A DNA stretch of 18,373 nucleotides from JBAXGE01 sp044344145 (GTDB lineage: Bacteria > Planctomycetota > Phycisphaerae > WQYP01), in contig JBIJDM010000030.1 of assembly GCA_044344145.1 (NCBI GenBank), forward strand, positions 1 to 18,373, read 5' to 3'. Within the stretch, counting starts at the first letter, position 1. Each line of letters starts with the position of its first letter. The position numbers and the translations under genes are program-made. Positions 6,528 through 13,801 of this stretch are shown piece by piece. The notes under the pieces were generated by a model, which saw only the letters and a list, made by a program, of their open reading frames with translations, did no database searches and was not told the DNA's origin.

Positions 6528-8153
6528 ATGATTTTACAGTGTATCGTATTGGCCCTGATCATCCTGATGGCCCTCTATTACTATGGCAAGGGCGCCCTCT
6601 CGGCCAGTTGCCAATTGGCCGCCGTCGCGCTCGCGTCCGTACTGGCCGTGGGTGTCTATGAACCCGTAGCCGGACTGGTCCGCATGATCGGACCGGCCGA
6701 TTATTGCGCCGGTATCGCCTTCCTGGCCGTGTTCATGCTGGGTATGAGCGGCCTGCGTTTCGCCTTTGACCGATTGGTCCGCAAAAATATTGTCTTGCAA
6801 ATCAAAATTGCCGATCAGGTCGCCGGCGCTGGCATTGGCCTGCTGGCCGGTATGATCGTCATGGGTACCGTCGTGCTCGGTCTGGGTCTGCTGCCCTTTG
6901 GCACCACCATTCTGGGCTATAACCGCTATCCCGCTGGTCCTGAACAGCCCGCCGAAGGCCTCTGGATCCCCGCCGATGGCTTTGTGCTGGGCATGTACGC
7001 CAAAGTCTCCGGCGGCACCCTCGGCGGCAGCGATTTCACCGCCCATTATCCCGATTTCCGTCTCGCCACCTGGGGCCAGCGCCAGCGCCTCGGCACCGGC
7101 TCGCGCCTCACCCTGCCCGCAGAATTGTGGTCCATCACTTCCGCCACCATCCTGACGGAGAAACAAGTCAAGGAATTGGGCATTACCGCACCCAGCAGTA
7201 ACAAAATCCTCATGCTGCGCACGCAGGTCAACAAAGGCGATACCAATCCCTCCCTCGCCGCCGATAGCGATCAGGAAGTAGTACCCTATTTCCGCATCAC
7301 ACCCACTCAGGTCCGGCTGGTGGCCGGCGTGCCCGAGGCCATCCCCCAGCAATACTTCCCGCTGGGCTATCTCGATACCGGCACCGCCTTCACCACCACC
7401 CCGTGGGATCGCGGCTATAGCGTGGATGATTTCAACAACCGCGGTCAGGTGATTACCGATTGGGTCTTCGCCATCCCCACCGACGCCCAGCCCCAGTGGT
7501 TGCAACTCAAACAAAGTGATGTCAAACCCGTCACCCTGAACGCGGCCAAAGACGCACTCTACAAACCCCTCGCCCGCGCCGAATATGCCCCGCGCAAATA
7601 TCGCAAAGACCCCGGCACCGTTGCTCTGATCGTCAGTCTGCCCCCGGCCCTCGTTACCGACAAGCCCACCTATAAGCTCTGGCTCATGAGCCGTTCCGCC
7701 GTGGCCAAACAGGATGTCAGCAGTTTGGTGGATAATGCCTATGCCCGTCTGCTGGAACGCAAGCCGGAACTGGCCCGCAACCGTTATGTGAAGCTGAAAA
7801 ACGCCTCCGGCACCGAAACGCTCGGTCTGAACGACACCATGACCCTGCTGCTGCAGGGCCAGTTGACCGACAAGCCCGACACCGACATGATCGCTCTGCC
7901 CCGGTTCATGCAGGAAAGAGTCGCCCCCGAAGTGCTGGAAAAGATCGTCGGGGCCCGCGTGGTCGCCCTCTCGCCCGAGGGTAAACTGGCCGCCATTCCC
8001 TACACCGCTGGCGAACTGATGTACGTCATTACCGCCCAAACTGCCAATACCTATTACGTGTGGGTCGGCACCGAGATGATCAAACCGGCCACCGCCACGG
8101 TGAAAACCCTCACCTTGGACCAGGCCATCCTCAAACTCGAAGTCCCCAAATAA
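6528..8153 (+). CDS. CvpA-like membrane protein with large C-terminal domain
   Basis: A 541-aa protein. Residues 1-125 form four hydrophobic helices (about 1-19, 27-46, 58-80 and 98-122) in the pattern of the CvpA family, including a DRLVRK...DQVAGAGIGLLAGMIVMGTVV segment between the third and fourth helices. The remaining ~415 residues are soluble-looking and are not a domain I recognise, so it is much longer than CvpA itself (about 160 aa). The ATG has AGGAAG eight bases upstream and lies 34 nt after the pseudo-ATPase gene, with a strong terminator 63 nt beyond its stop codon, so it should be the last gene of that operon. CvpA-like proteins are linked to envelope integrity; its link to the two ATPases here is inferred from order only. 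Confidence 0.7.
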   Translation: MILQCIVLALIILMALYYYGKGALSASCQLAAVALASVLAVGVYEPVAGLVRMIGPADYCAGIAFLAVFMLGMSGLRFAFDRLVRKNIVLQIKIADQVAGAGIGLLAGMIVMGTVVLGLGLLPFGTTILGYNRYPAGPEQPAEGLWIPADGFVLGMYAKVSGGTLGGSDFTAHYPDFRLATWGQRQRLGTGSRLTLPAELWSITSATILTEKQVKELGITAPSSNKILMLRTQVNKGDTNPSLAADSDQEVVPYFRITPTQVRLVAGVPEAIPQQYFPLGYLDTGTAFTTTPWDRGYSVDDFNNRGQVITDWVFAIPTDAQPQWLQLKQSDVKPVTLNAAKDALYKPLARAEYAPRKYRKDPGTVALIVSLPPALVTDKPTYKLWLMSRSAVAKQDVSSLVDNAYARLLERKPELARNRYVKLKNASGTETLGLNDTMTLLLQGQLTDKPDTDMIALPRFMQERVAPEVLEKIVGARVVALSPEGKLAAIPYTAGELMYVITAQTANTYYVWVGTEMIKPATATVKTLTLDQAILKLEVPK

Positions 8154-8173
8154 CCGCCCCAAAAAGCGACCAT

Positions 8174-8214
8174 CAGGGCGGATATTTGCCCTGCACGCTT
8201 TACGCTCCTATAAC
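8174..8214 (+). promoter_or_regulatory. Predicted sodA promoter with an overlapping dyad
   Basis: TTGCCC (8186-8191), exactly 17 bp, then TATAAC (8209-8214, 5/6) form a good promoter for sodA. A perfect 6-bp inverted repeat, CAGGGC (8174-8179) and GCCCTG (8188-8193), overlaps the -35 box and could be a repressor or activator site. The expected start near 8221 falls inside the left arm of the upstream operon's terminator. Confidence 0.48.
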
Positions 8215-8215
8215 T

Positions 8216-8248
8216 AACCGTCGGCGGAAGTTCCGCTGACGGTTTTTT
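8216..8248 (+). terminator. Rho-independent terminator of the pilT-cvpA operon
   Basis: A long stem (8216-8229 with 8231-8244, containing one G-U pair, so the loop is effectively about 5 nt) is followed by a run of six T ending at 8248. It sits 63 nt after the CvpA-like stop codon and 52 nt before sodA. Confidence 0.88.
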
Positions 8249-8299
8249 ACTGCCCGACTTGGCTTCCGTGGGCACGGACTTTTATTCAAGGAAACGACC

Positions 8300-8923
8300 A
8301 TGGCTTTTACCCTCGCTCCGTTACCGTATGCCGCCGCCGCGCTGGAACCCGTGCTTGATACCGCCACCATGACCATCCATCACGACAAGCACCACGCCGC
8401 CTACGTCACCAACCTCAACAACGCCCTCGCCGGCAAGGCCGATCTGGAATCCAAGTCCATCGAGGCCCTGCTCGCCAATCTCAGCATCGTCCCCGACGAT
8501 ATCCGCGGCGCCGTCCGCAACAACGGCGGCGGGCATTGGAACCACACCTTCTTCTGGAACATCCTCGCCCCCAAGGGCGGCCCCGCCGAACCCACCGGCC
8601 CGCTGGCCGCGGCCATCACCGCCACCTTCGGCTCCTTCGCCGATTTCAAGGCCAAGTTCAAAGACGCCGGCCTCAAGCGCTTCGGTTCCGGCTGGGTCTG
8701 GCTGGTCGTCAAGGACGGCAAACTCGTCATCGCCAGCACCCCCAATCAGGATAACCCCCTCATGGGCGACGCCATCGCCGGCATCTCCGGCAAGCCCATC
8801 CTCGGCCTGGATGTCTGGGAACACGCCTACTATCTCAAGTTCCAAAACCGCCGCCCCGATTACATCGAAGCCTGGTGGGATGTGGTTAACTGGGCCAAAG
8901 TCAGCGAACTCTACCAAGCCTAA
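8300..8923 (+). CDS. sodA: Superoxide dismutase, Mn/Fe family, likely Mn type
   Basis: A 207-aa enzyme that converts superoxide to oxygen and hydrogen peroxide. The four metal ligands are visible: His27 (in TIHHDKHH), His82 (GGHWNHTFFW), Asp171 and His175 (GLDVWEHAYYL). The active-site glutamine appears in the C-terminal domain (PNQDNPL, Gln150), with GGGH at the alternative N-terminal position; that pattern points to the manganese type, although a cambialistic enzyme is possible. There is no signal peptide, so it is cytoplasmic. The ATG follows AAGGA at 8288-8292. It has its own promoter and a likely terminator at 8980-9008, so it is expressed alone. The tRNA-Ala gene follows about 140 nt downstream. 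Confidence 0.96.
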   Translation: MAFTLAPLPYAAAALEPVLDTATMTIHHDKHHAAYVTNLNNALAGKADLESKSIEALLANLSIVPDDIRGAVRNNGGGHWNHTFFWNILAPKGGPAEPTGPLAAAITATFGSFADFKAKFKDAGLKRFGSGWVWLVVKDGKLVIASTPNQDNPLMGDAIAGISGKPILGLDVWEHAYYLKFQNRRPDYIEAWWDVVNWAKVSELYQA

Positions 8924-8979
8924 TCCGGCCCCATGCCGCGCAGCGCCCCCAGCGCCGCCAATAACTGGTCCCCACGCGT

Positions 8980-9014
8980 CCCGGCCCCCATATGGCCGGG
9001 CACGCTTCTTTTCC
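8980..9014 (+). terminator. Probable terminator of sodA
   Basis: A perfect 7-bp stem CCCGGCC (8980-8986) with GGCCGGG (8994-9000) and a 7-nt loop is followed by a T-rich stretch around 9006-9012. The T-run is interrupted, so termination strength is uncertain. Confidence 0.45.
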
Positions 9015-9022
9015 CCCACACT

Positions 9023-9058
9023 TTGCGCCGACCCCATCCCCGGTTAGGATATATATCC
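9023..9058 (+). promoter_or_regulatory. Possible tRNA-Ala promoter and AT-rich palindrome
   Basis: TTGCGC (9023-9028) and TAGGAT (9045-9050) with a 16-bp spacer may drive the tRNA gene. A perfect 12-bp palindrome GGATATATATCC (9047-9058) ends four bases before the mature tRNA start. Confidence 0.3.
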
Positions 9059-9062
9059 CTTC

Positions 9063-9135
9063 GGGGACGTAGCTCAATTGGGAGAGCACTAGCTTTGCAA
9101 GCTAGGGGTTGCCGGTTCGATCCCGGTCGTCTCCA
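9063..9135 (+). tRNA. tRNA-Ala (anticodon TGC)
   Basis: A 73-nt cloverleaf. The acceptor stem is GGGGACG with CGTCTCC (one G-U pair), the D-arm starts with GCTC, and the anticodon stem CTAGC/GCTAG encloses TTTGCAA with anticodon TGC at 9096-9098. The T-arm carries TTCGATC and the discriminator base is A; CCA is not encoded. The 3' part (from 9090) is also the left attachment core of the mobile element, so the element restores a complete tRNA gene on this side. Confidence 0.97.
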
Positions 9136-10459
9136 GTCGGTTGGTGGTGGGGTTCGTTTGTGCAACGTAACGCAAAGCCTTGCCAGTATTGGCTAAAGTC
9201 TGTTCATCATCCTTTACCAGTTTTGCATTACCATGTTTACCATTTGTTACTGGTAGCGCAATAAAAGTACCGTTTTTGACGGTATTTCGCCCCCTATACG
9301 CCCCCCGTTCGCCCCCGTCGTGGTCAGGGTGGGAAGAAATATCGCCGGTGCCGGTGGCCTGCATCGGGTCCGGGGTGGCCGTGGGCATGGTCAGCCGTTC
9401 CAAGGCGCCCGCCATATCGGACAAGCCTAGATGGGTATAACGCTTCATGGTCAGTTCCATGGTGCTATGCCGGGCCAGCCGTTGGGCCGTCTTTGGATGC
9501 ACGCCCGCAGCGGCCAGATTACTTATGAAGCTATGCCGTAGGCTATGCAGGTCCAGCCGCCGCCCGGTATCATCAACGAAGGCAATACCCGCAGCGGTCA
9601 GGTAGGCTTTGTGCTGATCCAGTGTCGGCACGTCAGGGCACACGCGGGCCATGGGCATACCTTGGCGCTGGCGGAGTTCGTCGGCCAGTTCACCATGCAG
9701 GGGTATTACGTCCGCCCGTCCGGCTTTGGTGCTATCCGCCCGCAGTTCCAGCCGGGGTTCGCGGTCCAGTATCACGTCGCGCCATTGCAGGGCCTTAACT
9801 TCGCCCACTCGCAAGCCGGTCAGCAGGGCCAGCCGATAGAACAGCCGGTGATCGTCGGGCACCTTCGCCAGCAGGTCGCCGCTTTCCTTGACGGTCAGGG
9901 CACGCCGCTCCCGCCGCTTGTCGGTATCCTTGACGGCCAGCCGGTTCACCTTGGCCAATTCCAACGGCATATCCGGCTTGCAGCGGTCATGCTTCGCCGC
10001 CCAGCGTACAAACGCCAGCAGCACACGACGGCATTGATTGATTGTTTCCGGGCCTGCCATGCGGGTGGTGGTTTCGGGGCCGTCTTTGGTTCCCTGCATA
10101 ATCGGGTGCGGGCCGTCGCGCCACGCCAGCAGTTTGGCCGGGGTAAGTTCCGCCCAGCAGGTGATTGCCATATTCGCCAGCATACGTTCCAGCCGTTGCC
10201 GACACGAAGCAATCCACGCCACGCCACTACCACAGGCACGCATATCGGCCAGATACGCGGCAAGGTGGTCGGCAATCGGTGCGGCCATAACCTTGGCGTA
10301 TTTGTCCCGCAGACCTTCGCCGCCGCGCTCCAGATTCACCAGCAGCTTACCCGCCGCCGCTTCCGCCGCGCGCTTGTCGGTATACCCGCCAGTGCGATAC
10401 CGGCGCCCTTGATGATGGACCACGCCGCGCCACTTGTTTTTGTGCCGTTCGATCTGCAT
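9089..10459 (-). CDS. int: Tyrosine site-specific integrase (integrated, shortened form)
   Basis: A 456-aa phage-type tyrosine recombinase that inserts and excises the element at the tRNA-Ala site. Residues 1-56 form an Arm-type DNA-binding start (KNKWRGVVHHQGRRYRTGGYTDKRAAE), about 60-160 the SAM-like core-binding domain, and about 185-345 the catalytic domain. The catalytic set is complete: Arg217 (TGLRVGE), Lys245, His305 and Arg308 (HSLRHS), His331 (ARHS) and the nucleophile Tyr341 (KRYTHL). Residues 437-456 are encoded by the attachment core in antisense to the tRNA. The TAG stop at 9089-9091 uses one base of host tRNA sequence. In the excised circle the frame would stay open for 61 further codons (see 15089-15283). 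AAGGGG lies six bases before the ATG. Confidence 0.95.
   Translation of the reverse strand: MQIERHKNKWRGVVHHQGRRYRTGGYTDKRAAEAAAGKLLVNLERGGEGLRDKYAKVMAAPIADHLAAYLADMRACGSGVAWIASCRQRLERMLANMAITCWAELTPAKLLAWRDGPHPIMQGTKDGPETTTRMAGPETINQCRRVLLAFVRWAAKHDRCKPDMPLELAKVNRLAVKDTDKRRERRALTVKESGDLLAKVPDDHRLFYRLALLTGLRVGEVKALQWRDVILDREPRLELRADSTKAGRADVIPLHGELADELRQRQGMPMARVCPDVPTLDQHKAYLTAAGIAFVDDTGRRLDLHSLRHSFISNLAAAGVHPKTAQRLARHSTMELTMKRYTHLGLSDMAGALERLTMPTATPDPMQATGTGDISSHPDHDGGERGAYRGRNTVKNGTFIALPVTNGKHGNAKLVKDDEQTLANTGKALRYVAQTNPTTNRLETTGIEPATPSLQS
9090..9152. repeat. attL core (63-bp direct repeat, left copy)
   Basis: Identical over 63 bp to 15273-15335. It covers the tRNA-Ala from the anticodon stem to its 3' end (9090-9135) plus 17 bp beyond. 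The bases flanking both ends of the identity differ between the copies, so the limits are exact. The integrase frame runs through it on the minus strand. Confidence 0.95.
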
Positions 10460-10468
10460 ACCGTACCC

Positions 10469-10523
10469 CTTATTAGTGTCCCTTAACGCTTATTAGTATA
10501 CCGTTGGTGCAACTAGCGCGCAA
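10469..10523 (-). promoter_or_regulatory. Predicted integrase promoter with paired CTTATTAGT repeats
   Basis: On the minus strand TTGCGC (10518-10523), 17 bp, then TATACT (10495-10500) lie about 40 nt before the integrase start. Two perfect copies of the 9-mer CTTATTAGT (plus-strand reading, 10469-10477 and 10489-10497) are exactly 20 bp apart, two helical turns, and the second overlaps the -10 box. This is a likely operator for the AlpA-like protein or the integrase itself. Confidence 0.45.
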
Positions 10524-10584
10524 ATAGTGCGGCCAGATTCATACCCGCCACGGCTTCCCCGCCAGTTATGCAAAACAATCCGCC

Positions 10585-10670
10585 CAATGTGCCCATGTGC
10601 CCAGCGGCCTTTATTCATGCGGGTTTGCTGTTGGGCACATTGGGAAAACAATGTGCCTACTTGGGCACGT
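10585..10670. repeat. Iteron-like cluster 3' of the helicase gene (putative origin)
   Basis: Copies of the word TGGGCACA or its complement: TGTGCCCA at 10588-10595 and 10596-10603 (abutting), TGGGCACA at 10632-10639, and one-mismatch copies at 10652-10659 and 10662-10669. Further exact 9-mers (TTGGGCACA in either orientation) occur inside the helicase gene 3' end at 10828-10836 and 10908-10916. The region 10460-10656 between integrase and helicase holds no gene. Position beside a replication initiator gene is typical of a satellite origin. Confidence 0.5.
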
Positions 10671-12558
10671 CGCAACGCCGCAGGGCATAGATACGCCGGG
10701 GTGTTTTTTCTATCTGGCCGTAATAGATGCCTTCCCGGTTCAGGTTCGGTGCAATGCGTTTAATCAATCCATGGAGCCGCTTGGGGGTGCGCGGCCAGTC
10801 CGGGCGCCGGGTGCCTTCGCCCGCCAGTGTGCCCAATTCCGTCAGCAACTGAACGCTCGTTCCTTCCCAGTCGCCACGCCGTACCAGTTCCAGCAGCGGT
10901 TCGTATATTGGGCACAGTTCCAGCGCCAGATTGCTGGCATCGGTCTGCATCGTCATGAAGGCATCATAGAATCCGTCCAGCCCGGTGGCGCCTTCGCCAG
11001 CCATAGCCCAGCCCAGCGCGTCGGACATACGCGTATTCAGCGGCAGTTTCACACGGTCAAGATTACTAAGGCAACTGGCCAGCGCGTTGAGGATGCCGCC
11101 AAACAATCGCCCCCGCGCCGCTGAATACGCGGCCTTCACTTCCCGTTCGGGCCGTTGGGCACCGGGCGCGAACGGCTTCACGTCCAACAGGATCGCACGG
11201 CTTAACAGGTCGGAACGGGTGGCAATATCTTCGATGGAATTGAGTATCCACGTCGCCTTGGCTTTAATGCTGGAGGTGTCCCCGTTGCTGTACAATTTGC
11301 GCCGGGTAAAACTCCCGCCAGTGGAAATAGTGCACAAACAATCCGACAGTTCATCGGTCATGCCGGAAAGATTGTCCAACAGAATCACGCGGGTCATGGT
11401 GGTCATGAGCCAGGCATCTTCAATACTTCGCGGCCTACTCTCTCTGGCCGTATCGCTGGCGTGTGGGTCGGTCAGGTCGCGCAGCACGTCGCACACGCTA
11501 GATTTACCACTGCCGTGATTGCCCAGCACCAAGGCGCCGGGATACGGGCCGTTGGTCATATACGCGGCCAATATCCAGACCGCCGCCAAGCGCAGATTAT
11601 GCGGGTCCAGATTTACATGGTCGGCCAGTTCCGCCAGTGTGCCGTTGCTGTCAGGTTCGGCAAACGCGCCAGTATTGCCAGACCGGATAAACTTCACCGG
11701 CGCTACGTCTACTACGGTCCAGCCGTCTTTGGTCACTACCACCGCCCGCCATAGAGGATCGCCCATATCAATCACGATGCCCCCGCCCAGCGGTGCGACA
11801 CGTTGGAAGGTGGCACACTCTTTGCCGTCATATTTCGCGCGGGCCGTCAGGGTGCTGATCGCCGCGTCCAACTGGTCCGGCTTCGCCGCCGCTTCATACG
11901 CCCGGTAGTATCGGTGCTGGAGCCAGTCGCGAAACTCGCAACCGTCCACAGGTGCGTTTTTGCGGGTGCCGTTGTCGCTGAACGTGACGAAGGCCTGCCG
12001 GGTGGCATCGTGGAATAACTCGCAACCGTCGGCCAGACCGATGAGACTTTCCGCCGCGCCGCTTGGGGGTTTACGTTCCCGGCTTGCGTTCCCTTCGTCG
12101 CTGCTGGCGGGGGTGGGTCTGGCGCGGTGCTTTGTGGGCTTTCCCGGCGCCGGTCGGTCGGGTAACTCTGGCGGGTGGGCCGTTCCTTCTGCAATGCCAG
12201 CAGACAGCCCACTGGCCACGGTGGCGCGGACTTCATCGTCGCCGTGCGGGTGATTGCCCAAACTGCTATTGGTGGCCATGGCATCATGCAAAGCCGCTTC
12301 CACTTCGCCACGATCCAGCCAACCAGTGCCCACATACTTACCCAGTTTCAGCGCGGCCACGTTGCAGCGGTGGTTCCGGTTCGTTGCGGTCTGCGCCAGT
12401 TCCGCCGCTTCGCTGGCCAGTGCCTTCAGGGCATAGGCGCGGCCACGGGTGGCGTTATCGGGCGGGTTAGTAGGTGAACGGCCAGCCACGGGCAACGGTG
12501 CGCGTTTTTCGGGGGTGCTGGCGGTGCGACGTGCATTCAATGCATCTAATATATTCAT
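10657..12558 (-). CDS. PriCT/SF3-like replicative helicase
   Basis: A 633-aa protein likely to unwind the element's origin. Residues about 35-125 resemble the helical PriCT-type domain found after primase-polymerase domains (GRAYALKALASEAAEL...NVAALKLGKYVG...TVASGL). Then comes a Pro/Lys-rich linker (126-168), and the ATPase core at about 300-460 with Walker A LGNHGSGKSS (345-354), Walker B VILLDNLSG (391-399) and a WILNSIEDIATRSDLLSR segment with sensor and arginine-finger candidates. The C-terminus (about 588-628, RTPKRLHGLIKRIAP...RRIYALRR) looks like the winged-helix end of D5/P4-type primase-helicases. The ATG at 12556-12558 lies only four bases after the primase stop codon, so translation is probably coupled; an upstream in-frame start at 12696 would overlap the primase gene and lacks support. 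Exact superfamily (SF3 or other AAA+) is inference. Confidence 0.82.
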   Translation of the reverse strand: MNILDALNARRTASTPEKRAPLPVAGRSPTNPPDNATRGRAYALKALASEAAELAQTATNRNHRCNVAALKLGKYVGTGWLDRGEVEAALHDAMATNSSLGNHPHGDDEVRATVASGLSAGIAEGTAHPPELPDRPAPGKPTKHRARPTPASSDEGNASRERKPPSGAAESLIGLADGCELFHDATRQAFVTFSDNGTRKNAPVDGCEFRDWLQHRYYRAYEAAAKPDQLDAAISTLTARAKYDGKECATFQRVAPLGGGIVIDMGDPLWRAVVVTKDGWTVVDVAPVKFIRSGNTGAFAEPDSNGTLAELADHVNLDPHNLRLAAVWILAAYMTNGPYPGALVLGNHGSGKSSVCDVLRDLTDPHASDTARESRPRSIEDAWLMTTMTRVILLDNLSGMTDELSDCLCTISTGGSFTRRKLYSNGDTSSIKAKATWILNSIEDIATRSDLLSRAILLDVKPFAPGAQRPEREVKAAYSAARGRLFGGILNALASCLSNLDRVKLPLNTRMSDALGWAMAGEGATGLDGFYDAFMTMQTDASNLALELCPIYEPLLELVRRGDWEGTSVQLLTELGTLAGEGTRRPDWPRTPKRLHGLIKRIAPNLNREGIYYGQIEKTPRRIYALRRCDVPK

Positions 12559-12562
12559 GGGT

Positions 12563-13189
12563 TTATATCTCAACTGTTGGGGGGTAAATGAGTCGCGCCA
12601 TGGTGGGCGCGGTGATGTTTTTACAATTCCAGAATCCGGGCACGCGACACAGGCGCGGGGGGTCTTTGATCTTGCTATCCGCCCCCAGCGCGGCATTTAG
12701 TTCGATTTGCTGGCGGGTCCATTCTGTTGGCGTGATAGGCACGGGCAAGCGCCAATAGGTCCAGTGCCCATGCCCGCTTGCCGTCACGAAGTCAGGCACC
12801 GGAAAGCCGGTATCCTTGACGCGCTCCAGAATGAGTTCGGGGGTCAGGCTTTGATCGTCAAAATCGCAAGCCAGTGCATGGCAATGTAGCACGTCGCTGG
12901 CCTTCGTTCCGCCTTGCTCCCGGCGGGGGTGTAAGCCGCAGTAGATGTTAAATCCCAGCCGGTTAAGTGTGCCCAGATATTCCGCAAACGCCCAGCCGTT
13001 GTCGTCGCGTTCGGGCGCGGTGATATCATGCGCCACGGTGAACAGACTTTTAGCAGGGCCAGGCACGCCGGGGCCGGGTATCAAACGAAACTCGCACCAC
13101 TCGCTGCCGTCCGGGTATAGCAGACCGATGAAGGTTCCCAGCGTCCGCATGTAGTCGCTGGCCAGTGGGGGTAATTGGGTGGTATTCAT
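12563..13189 (-). CDS. Primase-polymerase (AEP/RepB-like)
   Basis: A 208-aa archaeo-eukaryotic-type primase domain on its own. Motif I is ACDFDD (Asp109, Asp111), motif II is TASGHGHWTYWRL (His142), and motif III is KDPPRLCRVPGFWNCK (around Arg179/Arg182); the NIYCGLHPRR segment (81-90) is also typical. These are the metal- and nucleotide-binding positions of RepB/PrimPol proteins that start replication in plasmids and satellites. The ATG overlaps the TGA of the 40-aa peptide gene (ATGA at 13186-13189), and the stop is four bases from the helicase ATG. Thus primase and helicase, often one polypeptide, are here split into two coupled genes. There is no C-terminal PriCT part; that lies at the start of the helicase protein. 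Confidence 0.85.
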   Translation of the reverse strand: MNTTQLPPLASDYMRTLGTFIGLLYPDGSEWCEFRLIPGPGVPGPAKSLFTVAHDITAPERDDNGWAFAEYLGTLNRLGFNIYCGLHPRREQGGTKASDVLHCHALACDFDDQSLTPELILERVKDTGFPVPDFVTASGHGHWTYWRLPVPITPTEWTRQQIELNAALGADSKIKDPPRLCRVPGFWNCKNITAPTMARLIYPPTVEI

Positions 13190-13308
13190 TGGCCACCACG
13201 CTTCCGCCCGCGCAGGTAGTTTTCCAGTTTGACCACCAGCCAGCCGCCGCCGATAGTGACGGTGCAAACTGATAGCGTCAGCAAGGTGAATGCGATATAA
13301 TTACTCAT
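13186..13308 (-). CDS. 40-aa single-pass membrane peptide
   Basis: MSNYIAFTLLTLSVCTVTIGGGWLVVKLENYL... has one clear hydrophobic helix (about residues 5-27) and a strongly basic tail (RGRKRGG). The ATG at 13306-13308 has AAGGAAAG upstream, and its TGA overlaps the primase ATG as ATGA. That overlap is the main evidence that it is translated. Function is unknown; small membrane proteins of this shape in mobile elements include holin-like, toxin and membrane-tethering peptides, and nothing in the sequence separates these. Confidence 0.6.
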   Translation of the reverse strand: MSNYIAFTLLTLSVCTVTIGGGWLVVKLENYLRGRKRGGQ

Positions 13309-13372
13309 GCTCAACTTTCCTTCCCGCCCCCGCTCGGTTCCAGCCATGCGGGGGCAATTTATTGGTGGGTGG

Positions 13373-13576
13373 TTATCGGTTCGCCAACTGGGCCAACGTG
13401 TCGGCAATCACTTCCCGGCGCCACCGGGCGCAGCGGGTGCTGATCTTCACCGGGCGCGGAATGCGGCCAGCGCTTACCAGCGTCCAAACGTGACGACGGG
13501 AACAGCCGATGATCTTCGCGATATCATGATCGCGGAGCAGCGCGGGCAGTTCGGTGGTGGTGGTGGTCGGGGTCAT
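13373..13576 (-). CDS. AlpA-like transcriptional regulator/excisionase
   Basis: A 67-aa winged helix-turn-helix protein of the AlpA/MerR-like small-regulator type. Residues about 12-36 (ALLRDHDIAKIIGCSRRHVWTLVSAG) form the recognition helices, followed by the characteristic RIPRPVKIS and ARWRREVIADTL segments where AlpA proteins carry their wing and last helix. Such proteins switch on integrase expression or act directly as excision factors. The ATG at 13574-13576 lacks a clear Shine-Dalgarno site. It is 64 nt ahead of the membrane-peptide gene and probably in the same transcript. Confidence 0.85.
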   Translation of the reverse strand: MTPTTTTTELPALLRDHDIAKIIGCSRRHVWTLVSAGRIPRPVKISTRCARWRREVIADTLAQLANR

Positions 13577-13684
13577 AGGTCACACACTTTCTCGGCGGTG
13601 GGCAATCCGCACATAAACAAGCCCTTACATCCGCCAGCCACATTGGCCAGCGTCAATAAGTACCAGTATGCGCGTACAGATACC

Positions 13685-13793
13685 GTTCGCCACGTCATTT
13701 TTTATGTGCGAAAAGATACTCACAAAAGGCCTATGGATATTGGCTTTCGTGCATGTAGGAAGGTGCGTTCGCAATGTCGGGTGGGGTGCGAAC
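13685..13793. promoter_or_regulatory. Inverted GTTCGC half-sites upstream of the AlpA-like gene
   Basis: GTTCGCA (13767-13773) and TGCGAAC (13787-13793) form a perfect inverted repeat with a 13-bp spacer. A weaker pair (GTTCGC 13685-13690, GCGAA 13708-13712) lies about 80 bp away. They fall in the 225-bp gap between the unknown gene's stop and the AlpA start, where its promoter should be. No clear -10/-35 pair was found there. Confidence 0.3.
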
Positions 13794-13801
13794 GGATTAC
13801 A

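Noticed and set aside
6534..8162. 542-codon open frame on the minus strand
   Set aside because: It is an exact antisense shadow of the CvpA-like gene with biased composition and no start signal.
9545..10486. 313-codon plus-strand frame
   Set aside because: Antisense to the integrase, whose full catalytic set is present.
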